From: Wuchereria bancrofti
Taxonomy: Eukaryota; Nematoda; Chromadorea; Rhabditida; Onchocercidae
Assembly (NCBI GenBank): GCA_005281725.1
Contig: SSBO01000003.1
Coordinates: 9,222,815-9,286,814 of the forward strand
Direction of reading: 5' to 3'
DNA length: 64,000 nucleotides
Notes under the pieces: model-generated
Told to the model about the DNA's origin: nothing
The model's input: the letters and a program-made list of their open reading frames with translations, nothing else
Database searches by the model: none
In this document: positions 50,330 to 63,643 of the stretch, in pieces
How positions within the stretch are numbered: position 1 is the stretch's first letter
Layout: every line of letters starts with the position of its first letter
Program-made: the position numbers and the translations under genes

Positions 50330-52588
50330 AAAAAAAAAAGGGAGTAAATAAATAAAAGATCCATTCTTTATTTATTTACACTTTAAAATGAATTGGTGGT
50401 TTTTTTTTTAAATTTTAAAATATATGTTTTACTAAAACTCAAATAAAAATTTAAAATAATAATCATTTTGCATTATTTAAATGCTCAATTAGATATTTAA
50501 TAAATTGACATAAAATATTTAAAAACTTCATACAATTCAAGTTAAATCTTTATTCTTAATTGTAAATTATTTTAAATGTTTGATAATAATTATAATTATG
50601 TGAAAGTACAGAAATTATATTTCAATTCGGAATTTTTTATTAATTTCCGCTTATTTAATCTCTTTTTTTCTTCTTCATATAATCATTTAATAAAAAAATT
50701 GAACGATTTATTTACTCATTTACTTATCAAGATAATGAAAAAAATTTTTTTTGTATTCTTTTTGCTCCTTTTTGTTTACTTTTCTTTTTTTTAAAGTCCT
50801 ACCACAATGACTAACTTAAAAATTAAAAAAAGAATCATATAAATTGTAATCATAGTTTTCAACCATGATGCATTTTATTTTTTTTTAATGATGCAAACTA
50901 ACCATTGTCTAATTAATTTTTAAATATTTTCAATTGATCTTCAAATAAATTCTCTTTTTTTCTTTTTAGAAAAAACTTTTGCTAAACTATGGATTAAAGA
51001 ATATAATCCTTTCTTTTTCTTTTATTTTCAGTACTTGTTTAAAATTATAAATTATGTAATTTATATGATTAAAAAAAAAAAAAACAATAGATTTAAAAAA
51101 GCGAAATTTTGCATTGACAATTTATTTTTGTTGTTAAATAAAATTAATAATAATATAATTAACAAGACGATGATATAATAATAATAAATTAACAAAATTA
51201 ACAATCGATATGTTTGATATTCTTTTTTTTTTTTTTAATCTTTGTAATTTGATTAATTTATATACTATTTTTTCTTTTTTTTTTATTTCTTTTGTTTATC
51301 TTCGAAATTATTTCAGACAAACATTACATTATGATTTATTTGTCTTAGCACTAATTCCAAATAAAAAAATGAAAAAGAATTTCATTTTATGCGCTTAAAT
51401 ATGCATTATTAGTCTCCGATGAAGGAGAAAAATGTGGAATTGATAATTTAAATACCTGAAATATATTAAATATTTTTAATTATATATACTAATCAGCATA
51501 CTATTGCTTACTTAGATGATTAAAACTATTTCAATTATTTATTGATTATCAAATGACATTTTTATTATAATAAATGTAACAGATTTAGTAAATTATTGTA
51601 TGTAACTTTGACTAAAATTTAAATTCTTAAAAAAACCACAAAAAAAAATAAGACAAAAAAATGCTAAAATTAAAAAATATTTTATCATTTGTACACATCT
51701 AATTCATATATTTTTATTTTCACTTTTTTCAAAATTTAATGCTTAATGATTATTTTGTTTATGAACTTTGCTTATGAAAAAAAAAAGCAAAATGAAAAAT
51801 CAAATAAATGATTTGCAAATTAATCGTTGTCTAATTTTTCATTTAATTTCTCCAAATAAAAACTTTTGAAATATTTAAGCATTATTTCTTAATTCTCAAT
51901 CAATTAAATTATTCATATTGTTTACTAAAAATTATTTTTCGCTAATTTTTTAATTTATTACTCAATTTATGTTTTTACAATTTTATTATATTTTTAATCA
52001 AAAACTTTTTTTTTTTAATTTATTGCAAATTAATCTTTTACAATTTTTGCTTTTAGTTAATTAATGAAGTATTTGTTAATTTATAAAAGAAATGATTTTT
52101 TTTGATTTAATTTTTTTTTTAATATTTAAGTTAAAAAGAAATTGCAGTGTCTTTTAAACTTTAACTAATTGAAAAGAAATAAAAAATTTAATAATATTAA
52201 ATATTGACGAATTGTTATTTTTGTTTCAAATGAAAAGTGGCAAATTTCAAATGTTTAAAATTTAAAATGAATTATACATATTTACTTCAGCAGTATATAC
52301 TTATAATAATTTTCTATTACAGTGAACGAAATAAAACAAATTGAAACTATTTGCTAAGTAATTAAAAAATTTGTTTGATTAACTCATCCAACTTTAATCC
52401 TTCACTTATTCTTTCTCTTTTTTTTTTATATACTAATTTTATGTATACTCGTTTATTTAATAAATAATAATTATATAAACAATAATATAAATAATTATAA
52501 TAATAATAATTCTGCATATTTCTGTTAATTTTTTCATCATTGACCAGATTTATTTAAATAATAATTTGAAAAGATGAAAACAGCATTG

Positions 52589-52770
52589 AAGAGAGGGAGA
52601 GAGAGAATGAAAGAAAGAAAAAGTAAATAAATAATTTGTAAATTTATCCTTTGATTATAATAATCATATATCATAATCTATGTTAATCTTTGTAAATTTT
52701 GTTTAAATTATTCTTTCAACAATCCTCTCTCTCTCTTTCTCTCCCTTTCTCTCTACCTCTTCACCTTCTC
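52589..52770. repeat. GA tract and facing CT tract
   Basis: A purine (GA)n run at 52589-52620 and a pyrimidine (CT)n run at about 52724-52770 are roughly reverse-complementary and separated by about 100 bp. They could pair as a long imperfect hairpin. Confidence 0.6.
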
Positions 52771-53704
52771 TTTGATAAAAATACATTATCGTTTGTTTAT
52801 TCTATCTACATGATTTACTATCATTTCATGTTTGTTTTCAATTTTCAAATTTATTTCAATAATTCCTCACATTTTTTCTCATATTCAAAATGAACTTAAA
52901 TCATACATTTATAGCAAAAAAAAAAAAAAATTAATTTTCATTTAAATCTTAAGTTAAATTGTTTAATATAGTCAAGAATTGTTTTCAATCAAAGAGTGAA
53001 GTTTCTTTTTTAAGATATATTTAAGTGTAGTTAATTCAAATTTAAGCGATATAAATTTTTTTTTAAAGAAAAAAAAGAACAAAACAAAAAGGTTATCGAA
53101 TTTTGAAATATAGTAAATAATATAAAATTAAACAAACAATTATTAATAATTTTCATCTCTCTTGTAATTTTATTATATTATTTGAAAACTTAATAAGTTT
53201 CAATGTATTAATTATAGCAAAAAAAAAAAGATTAATATTATATCTGAAAAAAAAAAAAATAAAACGTATTGCTTTGATGATAATAATAAACATTATTTTA
53301 AAAATTCCAAAAAAAAAATGTTTAATTTTTGGTGTAAAAGGCAAAATATATAATTTGCACTTATTGAAATTTTGTAAATTTACTAAATTCAAAATATATA
53401 GTTTGCGCTTATTGAAATCATTTAAATTTGTGAATTTAAAGGATTTATTTAAAAAAAAGGAAAGAAAATCAATAATTTGTTTTTTTTTCACAAATATTTA
53501 ATTTCATTTATTTATTATATATATGATAATTTAGAAGAGAATGACCGATCAATTGTTTATCAGACAATTTGGAAGAAATGATTTAAAGAACGATTAGATT
53601 ATAATACAACAAGCGAAGGTTTTCTTCTATCCTTCCATCCCTCTTTTTTTGTTTGTTTGTTTGTTTGTTTGTTTATTTGTTTTGTTGTTGTTATTTGTTA
53701 ATCG

Positions 53705-56700
53705 ATGATGAATATTGATGTCCATTTGAAACATATTATGGCTGAAAATGATGATGAAAATGAAAGTCAATTGCAATTGATCTCAATTGATGATAGTAGT
53801 AATGCATCCTATATTGCTATACCAACAAGGTATTTTTCATTAATTAATTATTAATTTTTAAAAAAAGAAAGAGTTGATGAAAATTTCGTTTTCTTTTAAA
53901 TTTAGATTTATTTCATTTTAATATTTAGAAACAACATTTTAATATTTAAGACATAAATATATTAATTATTAATTAGTTATTTTCAATTCTTTAATCACTA
54001 ATTTATAAGTAATGATAAAATTATGATAATTATTTGTACAATTATTATATATTATGAAAAAAAGAGAAAGAAAAAAAATTTTGTTCTTTTTGTGTTTTTG
54101 ATTTATTTCATTTTAAATTTAGATTTACTTCATTTTAATATTTAAAATATAAATATATACTAGTTATGGGTTTTTCAATTATTAATTTATAATTAATGAT
54201 AAAATTATGATAATTATTTGTGCAGTTATACAAATATATAATAAAATTACATTCCTTTTTAAATATACTTTTTTTGAATAATAACAAATGCAAAAAAAAT
54301 TTTTGCTCGTTAATTATCATTAATATGAATTAATAACATTCATTTATTTTTTTAACTTTCGAAATTATCACTTTTATTCGTTTCGTTTTTTTTTTTCAAT
54401 TAATTATAATTCGTTGTATTTGATTAAAATTAAATATAAAAAATTTCTATTAATCTAACGGAATGCATACATATTGATAAATAATAATTCAAAAAGATAT
54501 ATGCATATATAATTATTATAATTAGTAATTTAAATTACGAATTAATAACTGAAAAGAAGATTCAAAATTATTCAAAGGAATAAAATTGTTATTATTTCAA
54601 AAAAAAATTAACAATTTAAAAAAAATAATTCAAAAAATTATTATTAATTAAAATACTCTTAAATGAAAATGATAAAGAGAGTTAAAAAAATGAAAATAAA
54701 CTAATTTAAATGTTATCTTTTGACTATTATAATAAGAAATATTTGCATATTTAAAAATTATTCCAAAAAAAAAAATTTTTTTTGAAAAAAAAATTAACAA
54801 TTGAAAATTACTATACTATAGCGATAGCAATAAAAATATATTTAAAAAAAAAACAGAAACGAACAAATTTTTACATTTAGAAAAAATGAAAAGCAAATAT
54901 GAAATGTTAAATTATATGTTATTTTGATTAATAATTTATTTAAAAAAAATTTTCAAATATTTAAAAGTTTAAACGAAATTAACATAAATTATGTTATTAC
55001 TTTAAAAATACTTTTCTTTTAATTTTTCACTTTTTTCTCATTTTTTATCGGAAGAATTTATAATTTATGACAATTTTTGTAAGATCCGTTCCTAAATGAA
55101 AAATATAAATGCAACTAATTAATCAAATAAAAAAAAAAAGATAAGAAAAGGAAGAAGCAAAAAAAAAAAAACAAATAATGATTGAAATTTATAAATGAAA
55201 GAAGTATCAGTCGTTTTTATCATCTTTGATGCTTATCAAAAAAAAAAAAGAGAAATTGTTTTTCACAAATTTTTTCCTTTTTTTTTCTAGATTGTCACCT
55301 AAAAATCAGATTATTTTTGCATTTAGGCATATTATTCTAAATCATTTCAACTTTTTTTTTTTCAATTCAAATCAAATGTTACTTTTAAAATTAAGATTAG
55401 CATGTAATCAAATATTATCATTTTATTTAAAAAAAAAAAAAAAAGGAAAAGGAAAAGAAAGATGAAAATGAAATGAAAAAGAAATTTTAGCTTATGATTC
55501 ATCTATCTTATCAATTCATACAGTTAAATCCAAATGTTACTTTCTAAGATGCAAAAAAAAAAAAAAAAAATGATTCATTTTTGTAAAATTTACAATCAAT
55601 AAAAATTAAATTATAAAAAAAGCAAAAAAGGAAAAAGAAAATTTTTCCTTCCCTCTTCTTTCATCTTTTTTTTTTTTTTTTTCATTCTTTCTTTTAAAAT
55701 TTGTTCATATATATTTGAAACATTGTTACAATGATCAGTGAGAAAATTTTATTCGTACATTTTGTGACAATATTGTTACAATGATTTTAACTTTTCTTTC
55801 CCCCTTTTTTTTTTTACCCAAAATATCGGGCAAATTAAAAACCGGTTTTTTTTTTATTTACATTGAAAAAGTTGAATTGACCTATTCAAATCTATTGAAA
55901 TATAACAACTCTTCTCGTTTCTTTTTTTTTTGATTTTCTTTTCATACTTTTTTTTTTTTTTTTGAAAAAAAAAGCTAAAAATAAAAGTATTCCATTGCTA
56001 ATTAAATTAAATTCTTATAATTAATCAAATTTGTAATATCTATTAATATTTCTTTTAATAATATTTATTCAAATAATTTATATTATTTTATCGAAACCAA
56101 TAATATTTATTAGCTTATCAAATAATATTAGTATTATCGATTATCAGTGATTTTTTTTTTGTGATAAGAAATACTTTCATTCTTAACCAAATCTAATTAT
56201 ATTCCTTATCTAAATATGAATTTTTTTAAGGTATTTCAAAATTTTTTTTGCCACAAATTTACATATTTTAATATTTATACTTATTTACTTAATTCTAACT
56301 ATAATACGAAAACCATCTAATAAAAGTAATTTCAATTTATTTGCCAAAGTCCTAATTATTTCAGCAATTTTAATTGCACTATTAAATTGTCACCAATTCG
56401 TTTTTTTTTTTTTTCAAACACGGATTTAAAAATATTTTAATTGCACTTACATAACAGTTTCATTTTATCTATTTTTTGTACTTTTATCTATAAATTTCAA
56501 AATAAAATGGTGTAATTCTTTTTTTTTTTTTTGAAAAAAACTTGTTTAACAATTTTTTCAACTTATTAATGAATGGATGCAATAATAGTTTCTTATGAAA
56601 ATGCTTAAATAGCTGATTTTATTTATCAATTAATTTCTTAAAATTGCTATAATATCTGAAATGTCCGGAGGCAATTAACAATTGAAAATTTATCAAATAT

Positions 56701-59700
56701 TTCTGTCAAAAATTATTGCCTCCGTTTCAATGTGATATCATTATCATTTCTTAGCTTATGCAATTTTCAATGATTATTTTCAAAATATTTATGATAAAAT
56801 ATATTAGCAAAATATGATTCAATAATTATAATACTTAAAATTAGGTGACACAATTTCATTTTATATTGACGAAAATAATATTTAATAATAATAATAATAC
56901 TTAAATAATTGTAAATTATTATAATTTAATTATAATTGTAATATAATTATTATTTTATACAAACAATATTCAATCAATAATTCAATTTATATGTAAGAAA
57001 AAATTAGCATATTCATTGCTTTCATTTTTTCTTGTAATATTTATCAATTTTTTTATTTTTTTTTTTTATTTTTTTTTGTTGATGAATTTTAATGCATAAT
57101 CAATTTGCTATGATTAATTTTTTAGTTTGGCAGTAAACAAAATATTTTGTAGCTTTTATTAATTCATTCTATCATTAATTATTTAGCATTTTATATTGAC
57201 TGAAACATTTGTTAATTAAATTTTATCAATTTAAATAAAATTTTTTTTTTAATTGATCAAAAAAAAAAGATTTATTTTTTTGCAGTGAATCGCCTCAATT
57301 AGTAATGGCTTTACCTGTGCAACATATTGAAACTAATGATGTTCATTTTACACCACGTATAACTTATAAAACAGCTGGTGGTAAACCACTTTTACAGGTA
57401 ATTAATTTAATTTAATTTTCATTTTATTATTTTTTGTCATTAATTTTTTTTATGGAACAAAATTATTTTTAATAAATTATAAATTTTTCATTGTTTTTGA
57501 AATGTTATAATTTTAATTTGTGTCATTTTTAATTTGCATCTTATAATTTCAATATTTTTCAACATTTTTATTTTTTACAATAAAATATTTTTTGTAAAGT
57601 TATACAAATAATTTAATGTAAACATTTGACTGTTAAATGCATAAAAAATTAAATGTTATCTAATTTTGTAATAATTTTGTTATCTAATTTTTAAATCTAA
57701 TTTTGTAAAAATTAAATGTTATCTAATTTTATAATTTTTTTAGAAAGAAAATATAGAAATGACTAAAAAATATATTTAATAGGTAAATATGTATTAATTT
57801 GTAGAAAGATTAACTTTTTAATTTCAAATTTTAATATTTCTTTCTGATTTGTATTTTCAAATTTTCTTTTATTTTTAGCTTTCAAAATTTTTTACCTTTT
57901 TTTTTAAATAACATTATCCATTGCTTTTAATGATTTATCAATGCTTAATATTATAAATGAATTAAATTTTGAAATGAATTATAAATTATCACACACATAC
58001 ATACACACATACACACGCATACACACACATACAAACACATACATACATATATTGAATTAAACTAAAAATTGTGGTAAATGGCGAAAGTTTTTCAAGTGTT
58101 GATAAGATAAGATGGAAGTGAAAAGTTAAAAGAAGTAAGAAATCAAAAATTAAATCAATAAGTAATTTAATACCTTTTCACATTTTATGTTTGATTTTGA
58201 AATGAATTATCTTACTAAGTCAAGGTTAAAGGTTGCTTTTTTTTAACATTTGCTACTTTTTTTTTTTTGAACTACGATTAAATAATAGCTATTACTATTT
58301 ATTTCTAAATAATTAGTATTTTAATTAATTTGTTATCGTTTTATTATTTTATACGATACGTATTTGCTGTTAGCATTTAATTATTAAATGATAAAAACGT
58401 TTGTCACGTGTAAATCAGAAGTTTAACGTCATTTTTTTTTTTTTCATTAATGTATAATTTTTTTTCTTCGTTCTATATTTATGAAATACAATTATTGCAC
58501 AATTTATTGCTTCCAGGTAATTATTTTAATTAAAATTGAAGAAAAAATTTAGTTTTATATCAGAGTTTTTTAACTAATATAAATTAATTATAAAAGGTTT
58601 TAATTGCTATTTTTATCAACTTTTCAAATTTTATTCCTAAATATAAATTTTGTTTTTTTTTTTTTTAGTTTATGATTGTGGAATTAATCATTGAATTTAT
58701 CAATAGCACTAAAAAAAAAATCTACAAAATATGATAGAATGTAAAGCTGTTCATATTTATAAATTTGCTAAATGATGTAATAAAAGTTGAGTGGCGGTTA
58801 ATTTTTATCAGATTTTTCAAATTTCACTATTAAATTTGAATTATCTTTTTTAATTTATGATATTTGATTGCTATGATATCATTCAATATAGAATGACGAA
58901 TATAATTGAGAAAATTAAATGCATTAATATGAAATAAATTAATACGAAATAAAATGAAATTTAAAAAAGTCAATATGGTATTAAAAAAAAAAAAATGAAA
59001 CAAATTGAATTCCGTCTTTTTAGCCAAGCAATCATCAGAAAAATTTGTTTTAATCAAAGTGCAAAAAGTATTGATAAAAATAATTGAAGGATAAATAAAT
59101 TATAATAAAAATAATTGAAGGATGAATAAATTATAAAAAATATGAAAAAAAGATACAAAAATTTCAAGTGATGAATAAATTGAACAAAATGATTTAAACA
59201 AAAAAGAAAAAAAAAACACAAAAATAGCCATAGATAAATGCAAAATGATTTTTAAATTTTACTTTCAAATTTTAAATGCTAAGTTCAAAATAACAGAATC
59301 ATTAAAATTTCAATTAAATCGAAAATTCATTTGTCAATACTTAAAGGAAGAAATCTATGATCTTTATGAAATTTACAATTTCATTATTTCATTTGGTTAA
59401 ATATAACTTTAATGAAAGTATTTTGAACTTTTTGCAATCAAAACCAAAAAAAAAAGAAAATAATAGAAATGAAATATCAAATTTGGAAATTTGACAAAAA
59501 ATTTGAAAAAAAAAACTTAAAAATTAAAAAAGATAATGGAAATAAAATTTGAAATTAAAAAAAAAGAAAGAAAACACAAATTATAATTAATTTATTTTTT
59601 AACAAATTTTTAGTGGTGGCGACGAAGGACATCGCTTGAGCAATTTTTTATTTTGCTTACATTTCTTATGGCTGCAACTATCATTATCTTATTGATATTA

Positions 59701-62700
59701 TTCCTATCTTTAAATGATGATATTACTAGTAAGTTTGTTTAGTTATTATATTAATTATTTAAGTAAATCATTTCAAAATAATTTGCCATTTAAAAAAATT
59801 TTATTTCTTATTTCGCAAATTACACGAACAAAATTTTTTTTCTAATTAAGAAATTTTTCCATCTGGCTAATGGTTTTGATCTAATTAAAGTTTCCTACAA
59901 CTGTATTTCAAATATATTAATCATCTTTGATAATTATTTAAAAATTTCAAATTTAAGTATTATTATTAATTGTTAGTTATGATTCTAAGAGGAACAAACA
60001 AAACCAAGAAAAATATAAAATATAAATTACAAAAGCTTTTTATCTGGCCAATCATTATAATGTTTATTATGAGTTTTGATTTTAATTTAAATTATGAGTC
60101 CTAATTTAAATATAAATATTTACTTTAGTAGTACTTTAATTATAAACTTTTGGTTGTGTGTATTATCACATTTTGCAAGAAAAAAATAATTACGCAGTAT
60201 TTTTCTTCTTTTTTTTGAAATACCATTCTGATTAGAAATGAAATAAATAATTTGCTATCATTTTCTTATCTATTAATTCATTTGTTTATTTTATTTGTTT
60301 ACTTATTTGTTTATTTTTTTTTTTGCAGATCTGAAGAAGAAAAATTTCAGTAATACTAATAGCAATAAGATAATTTATGAGGATATTGAAAAACGGGTAT
60401 GCTTAACAAAAGGTTGCATTCAAGCAGCAAATAATCTTGTAAGAATTTTCTTTTTTTTTTTTTACATCAATTAAATTTTTCTTTTCAAATTTTCAATTTT
60501 GTAAAATTAGTTAACAAATAAATATGTTTATCTAAAGTAAAATTCATCTCTTCTATTATAATTAACATCAAAATTTTGTATTAAAATTATGGTTCTTTTA
60601 AAGTATTAATCTAAATTGTATATTGAACATTTAATTGTGTAAGATTTTAATAAAAATTTAAATTTTAGTAACTTAAGCTTTAATTATAAAGATTTTACAA
60701 AAAAATAATTACAAAGATTTTTTTTTGAATTTATTGGAAGAATTTAAATGAAATAATCATTTTTTTATGTTATTGCAATTAATTCAATCATTTCATTTTT
60801 GTTGCTCTTATCAGTTAGAATTTTGATAATTAACAATCGTATTAGTATGAAAGTTAATTATCCATTTTTTTTTTCTTTGAAATACATTTCGTTGAATAAT
60901 TTTAATCTAAAATAGTAACAGATAAACTGATAATAATAACTTTTTAAAATATTTTATTTTATCTTATCAAATGGATAAGCTTGGTTTATGAGTGATGAAT
61001 TATACTTTATTATATTTTTGTGTTATCAATCATATTTTATGATATAATTTTGTTATATTTATTATTTATTTTTAGATTTTTATTTTATTTATAATATAAT
61101 TTCACTCATTTAAAGTTTATTTTTAATTATATTTTTTATTTTATTTATTATAATTCCAAATTATCAATCATATTTATTATAATTCTATTTTTGTTTCTGT
61201 TTACAAAAAAAAAAAAAAAAAAATGATTGAATGATCTGTTATCAGTGATATTACAAATAATGATGATAATAATATTTTTTTGTAGCTAATGGCAATGAAT
61301 TTATCAGCTGATCCATGTGATAATTTTTTTGAATATGCATGTGGTCAATGGAATCGTGATCATATGATACCAGATGATATGTTTGCATATGGTACATTTG
61401 CATCGATTAGAGAGAATGTTCGACAACAAATGAGAGGTAATTATTTTTAATTATTTAATTAATATTTAAAAAAAAATAAAATTAATATTTAAAAAATTTT
61501 ATTCTATAATTATCATAAATGAGACATATGTGGAGCGCAACAAAATCGAATATAACATTTGAAAATAGTTAAAAATATAAATTATTTAATTACTCATAAA
61601 AAGTCTAAATGAATTTTTCTTTTTCAATGAAAATAAGAAAATAAAAATATTTAAGACAATATTTTAAAATTTTAAGATTGAAAGCTAGTAATGTATGAGG
61701 TTTTAAATATTAATCTTAATTTAAGGATTGTAAATATCTTAATAATTATTTTTACTAATTTTATTAATCATTTTTTTTTACTAATTTTAATAATCATTTT
61801 TTTTTAATAAATCTTTTTAGTCTTCAAATTTTAAAAATAGTACTTTTTTTTTAAATGAACTAATTTTATGCAATTTTAAATTAATAATTATTTCTTTTTT
61901 GTAGTATTACTGGAATCAGATGTACAGCAAAAATCAAGATCAATTGAAATGACACATATTGCTTATCAGACATGTATGAATGTTAGCAAAATTGAACCAG
62001 TTAAATCATCGTATGTTTTTTTTTTTCTTTGTTTCAATAATTTGAAAAAAGATAATTTGAAATTAAGAAATTTGAAATGTAAATTAATTATAATTTTAGT
62101 CTTAAACATAAATTAATTATGTAATTAGCTTATCATATCAAAATGCTATTAATAAAGACGGTATATGCTAGTAATAAAAAATTATTATTAGGTATGAAAA
62201 ATTTTAATTATGACTAAATTTCATTTGATAAAATTAAAATTTTAACCATAGGAATTTTAATTTATTTTTTCTTTGCTTTTTTTTCAAGCGAACAATAATT
62301 TTTTATCAGTTTTTTTTTATTAGCTCTCATTTTTATCAGATTCTACTACTTTATTATATTATCACTTCTTTTATAAATAAGATTAATACTGTGCTATTTC
62401 ATTCCTTTTTTTTTTGATGATAAGATGATAAAATTTTAATTAATGTAATAGTATTGAATGAAAATTTTTCTTAAATTCTAGTATAAAAATAAAATATTAT
62501 TTCTTTTTTTTAATTTCTTAATTTGAAGCATAAATTAAATTATTATTTTAAAAAATGATTAATGAATTATATCATCAAATTTAAGTCTTATCAAATGAAT
62601 TAATTATTATTTCAGGCAATTGCTATCATCACTACGTCAATTAGCTAAATGGCCATTACTAGATAAAAATGATAATAATTGGAATGAAAATTCATTTAAT

Positions 62701-62805
62701 CTTACCAATATCTTAGCTTCATCTCGTCGATATTTTGGAAATGAAATTTTTTTTCAAGTTTATGTTTATGCGGACGCGAAGAATACAACAACGAATGTTT
62801 TATAT
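53705..62805 (+). CDS. M13 zinc metallopeptidase (neprilysin/ECE-like), N-terminal part
   Basis: Type II membrane peptidase of the neprilysin family, which cleaves extracellular peptides. Exons: 53705-53829, 57286-57397, 59614-59728, 60329-60438, 61286-61436, 61905-62010, 62616-62805. Phase agrees at each junction and gives 303 codons. An in-frame TAA lies just before ATG ATG (53705/53708). The cytosolic tail is ~79 residues; then WWRRRTSLEQ and a hydrophobic anchor (~90-112, FFILLTFLMAATIIILLILF); then the ectodomain start VCLTKGCIQAANNL, the family hallmark DPCDNFFEYACGQWN, and later AKWPLLD and RRYFGNEIFFQVYVYAD. The catalytic HExxH part would follow outside the window (family ~750 residues). 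Introns are long (3.5, 2.2, 0.6, 0.85, 0.47 and 0.6 kb), AT-rich and without other genes. The seventh exon is repeated at 63259-63448. Family certain, paralogue not. Confidence 0.94.
53830..57285 (+). other. First intron of the M13 peptidase gene
   Basis: 3.46 kb, extremely AT-rich, with many poly-T runs at similar spacing. The only unusual element is a GC-rich stem at 56666-56724. The 79-codon open frame at 55226-55465 is low complexity and I do not treat it as a gene. Confidence 0.6.
56666..56724. repeat. GC-rich 10-bp inverted repeat in an AT desert
   Basis: cggaggcaat (56666-56675) and attgcctccg (56715-56724) are exact reverse complements 39 nt apart, in a 3.5-kb intron otherwise almost free of G+C. 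The total size (~59 nt) would suit a small hairpin RNA, but internal pairing is weak. Confidence 0.55.
57990..58051. repeat. (CACATA)n microsatellite
   Basis: acacacatacatac-type array within M13 intron 2. It is the complement-sense relative of the TG/TATG array at 42.6-43.4 kb. Confidence 0.9.
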
Positions 62806-63000
62806 GTTTGTCCTTTCTTTTTTTATGTTTTTTCATTTATTTCAAATTAATGAAATAACAAAATTAATGATAGTTTATTTCATTAATTTAATAATTTCAA
62901 TTAAATTATTGATCAAAAAGAAAGAAGAAAAGACAAAATAATATAATAAGAAATAAAAAAAAAAAGCAAAATTTATCAAAAAGTCATTTTTATTAGTTAA
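62359..63000 (+). repeat. Left copy of a 642-bp direct duplication containing M13 exon 7
   Basis: Matches 63002-63643 at a constant 643-bp offset, with no differences seen by eye, including exon 62616-62805 and both intron flanks. It ends at the N at 63001. Confidence 0.93.
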
Positions 63001-63001
63001 N
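63001..63001. other. Single-N assembly gap
   Basis: One N lies exactly at the join of the two 642-bp copies, as at 11006. Confidence 0.95.
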
Positions 63002-63643
63002 TTATCACTTCTTTTATAAATAAGATTAATACTGTGCTATTTCATTCCTTTTTTTTTTGATGATAAGATGATAAAATTTTAATTAATGTAATAGTATTGA
63101 ATGAAAATTTTTCTTAAATTCTAGTATAAAAATAAAATATTATTTCTTTTTTTTAATTTCTTAATTTGAAGCATAAATTAAATTATTATTTTAAAAAATG
63201 ATTAATGAATTATATCATCAAATTTAAGTCTTATCAAATGAATTAATTATTATTTCAGGCAATTGCTATCATCACTACGTCAATTAGCTAAATGGCCATT
63301 ACTAGATAAAAATGATAATAATTGGAATGAAAATTCATTTAATCTTACCAATATCTTAGCTTCATCTCGTCGATATTTTGGAAATGAAATTTTTTTTCAA
63401 GTTTATGTTTATGCGGACGCGAAGAATACAACAACGAATGTTTTATATGTTTGTCCTTTCTTTTTTTATGTTTTTTCATTTATTTCAAATTAATGAAATA
63501 ACAAAATTAATGATAGTTTATTTCATTAATTTAATAATTTCAATTAAATTATTGATCAAAAAGAAAGAAGAAAAGACAAAATAATATAATAAGAAATAAA
63601 AAAAAAAAGCAAAATTTATCAAAAAGTCATTTTTATTAGTTAA
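63002..63643 (+). repeat. Right copy of the 642-bp duplication
   Basis: Starts ttatcacttc immediately after the N and ends tattagttaa, then continues into unique sequence. It carries the second copy of M13 exon 7. Confidence 0.93.
63259..63448 (+). other. Second copy of M13 peptidase exon 7 (probably artefactual)
   Basis: Same acceptor (TTTCAG), same coding sequence (starting QLLSSLRQLAKWPLLD) and same donor (TAT|GTTTGT) as 62616-62805. Splicing both in series would put 63-64 duplicated residues into the peptidase ectodomain: 190 nt is not a multiple of three, so joining exon 7 to exon 7 also shifts the frame. Either one copy is skipped or, more likely, only one exists in the real genome. 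Confidence 0.8.

Larger units (their letters stand above)
40595..53704. other. 13-kb AT-rich gene desert
   Basis: Extends from the DNA2 stop to the start of the M13 peptidase gene. The first ~300 bp is DNA2 3' UTR, with a candidate AATAAA at 40913-40918. The rest is dominated by poly-A/T runs, AAT microsatellites (43680-43710, 43868-43900, 46028-46090), CT tracts (45361-45394, 49072-49093), GTTT repeats (49431-49450, 53651-53675) and the TG/TATG array at 42640-43440. Open frames here are short and low-complexity; none resembles a known protein. I looked for tRNA-like B boxes, SL RNA and U6-like sequences by eye and saw none. Confidence 0.6.

Noticed and set aside
40595..53704. Search for transposons, tRNA, SL RNA or U6 genes in the desert
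   Set aside because: No terminal inverted repeats with coding content, no transposase- or RT-like frames and no recognisable RNA box motifs by eye; a tRNAscan/Infernal run would be decisive.
62735..63584. Second-frame 68-codon open frames in the M13 exon 7 region
   Set aside because: Out-of-frame shadows of the real exon running into AT-rich intron.
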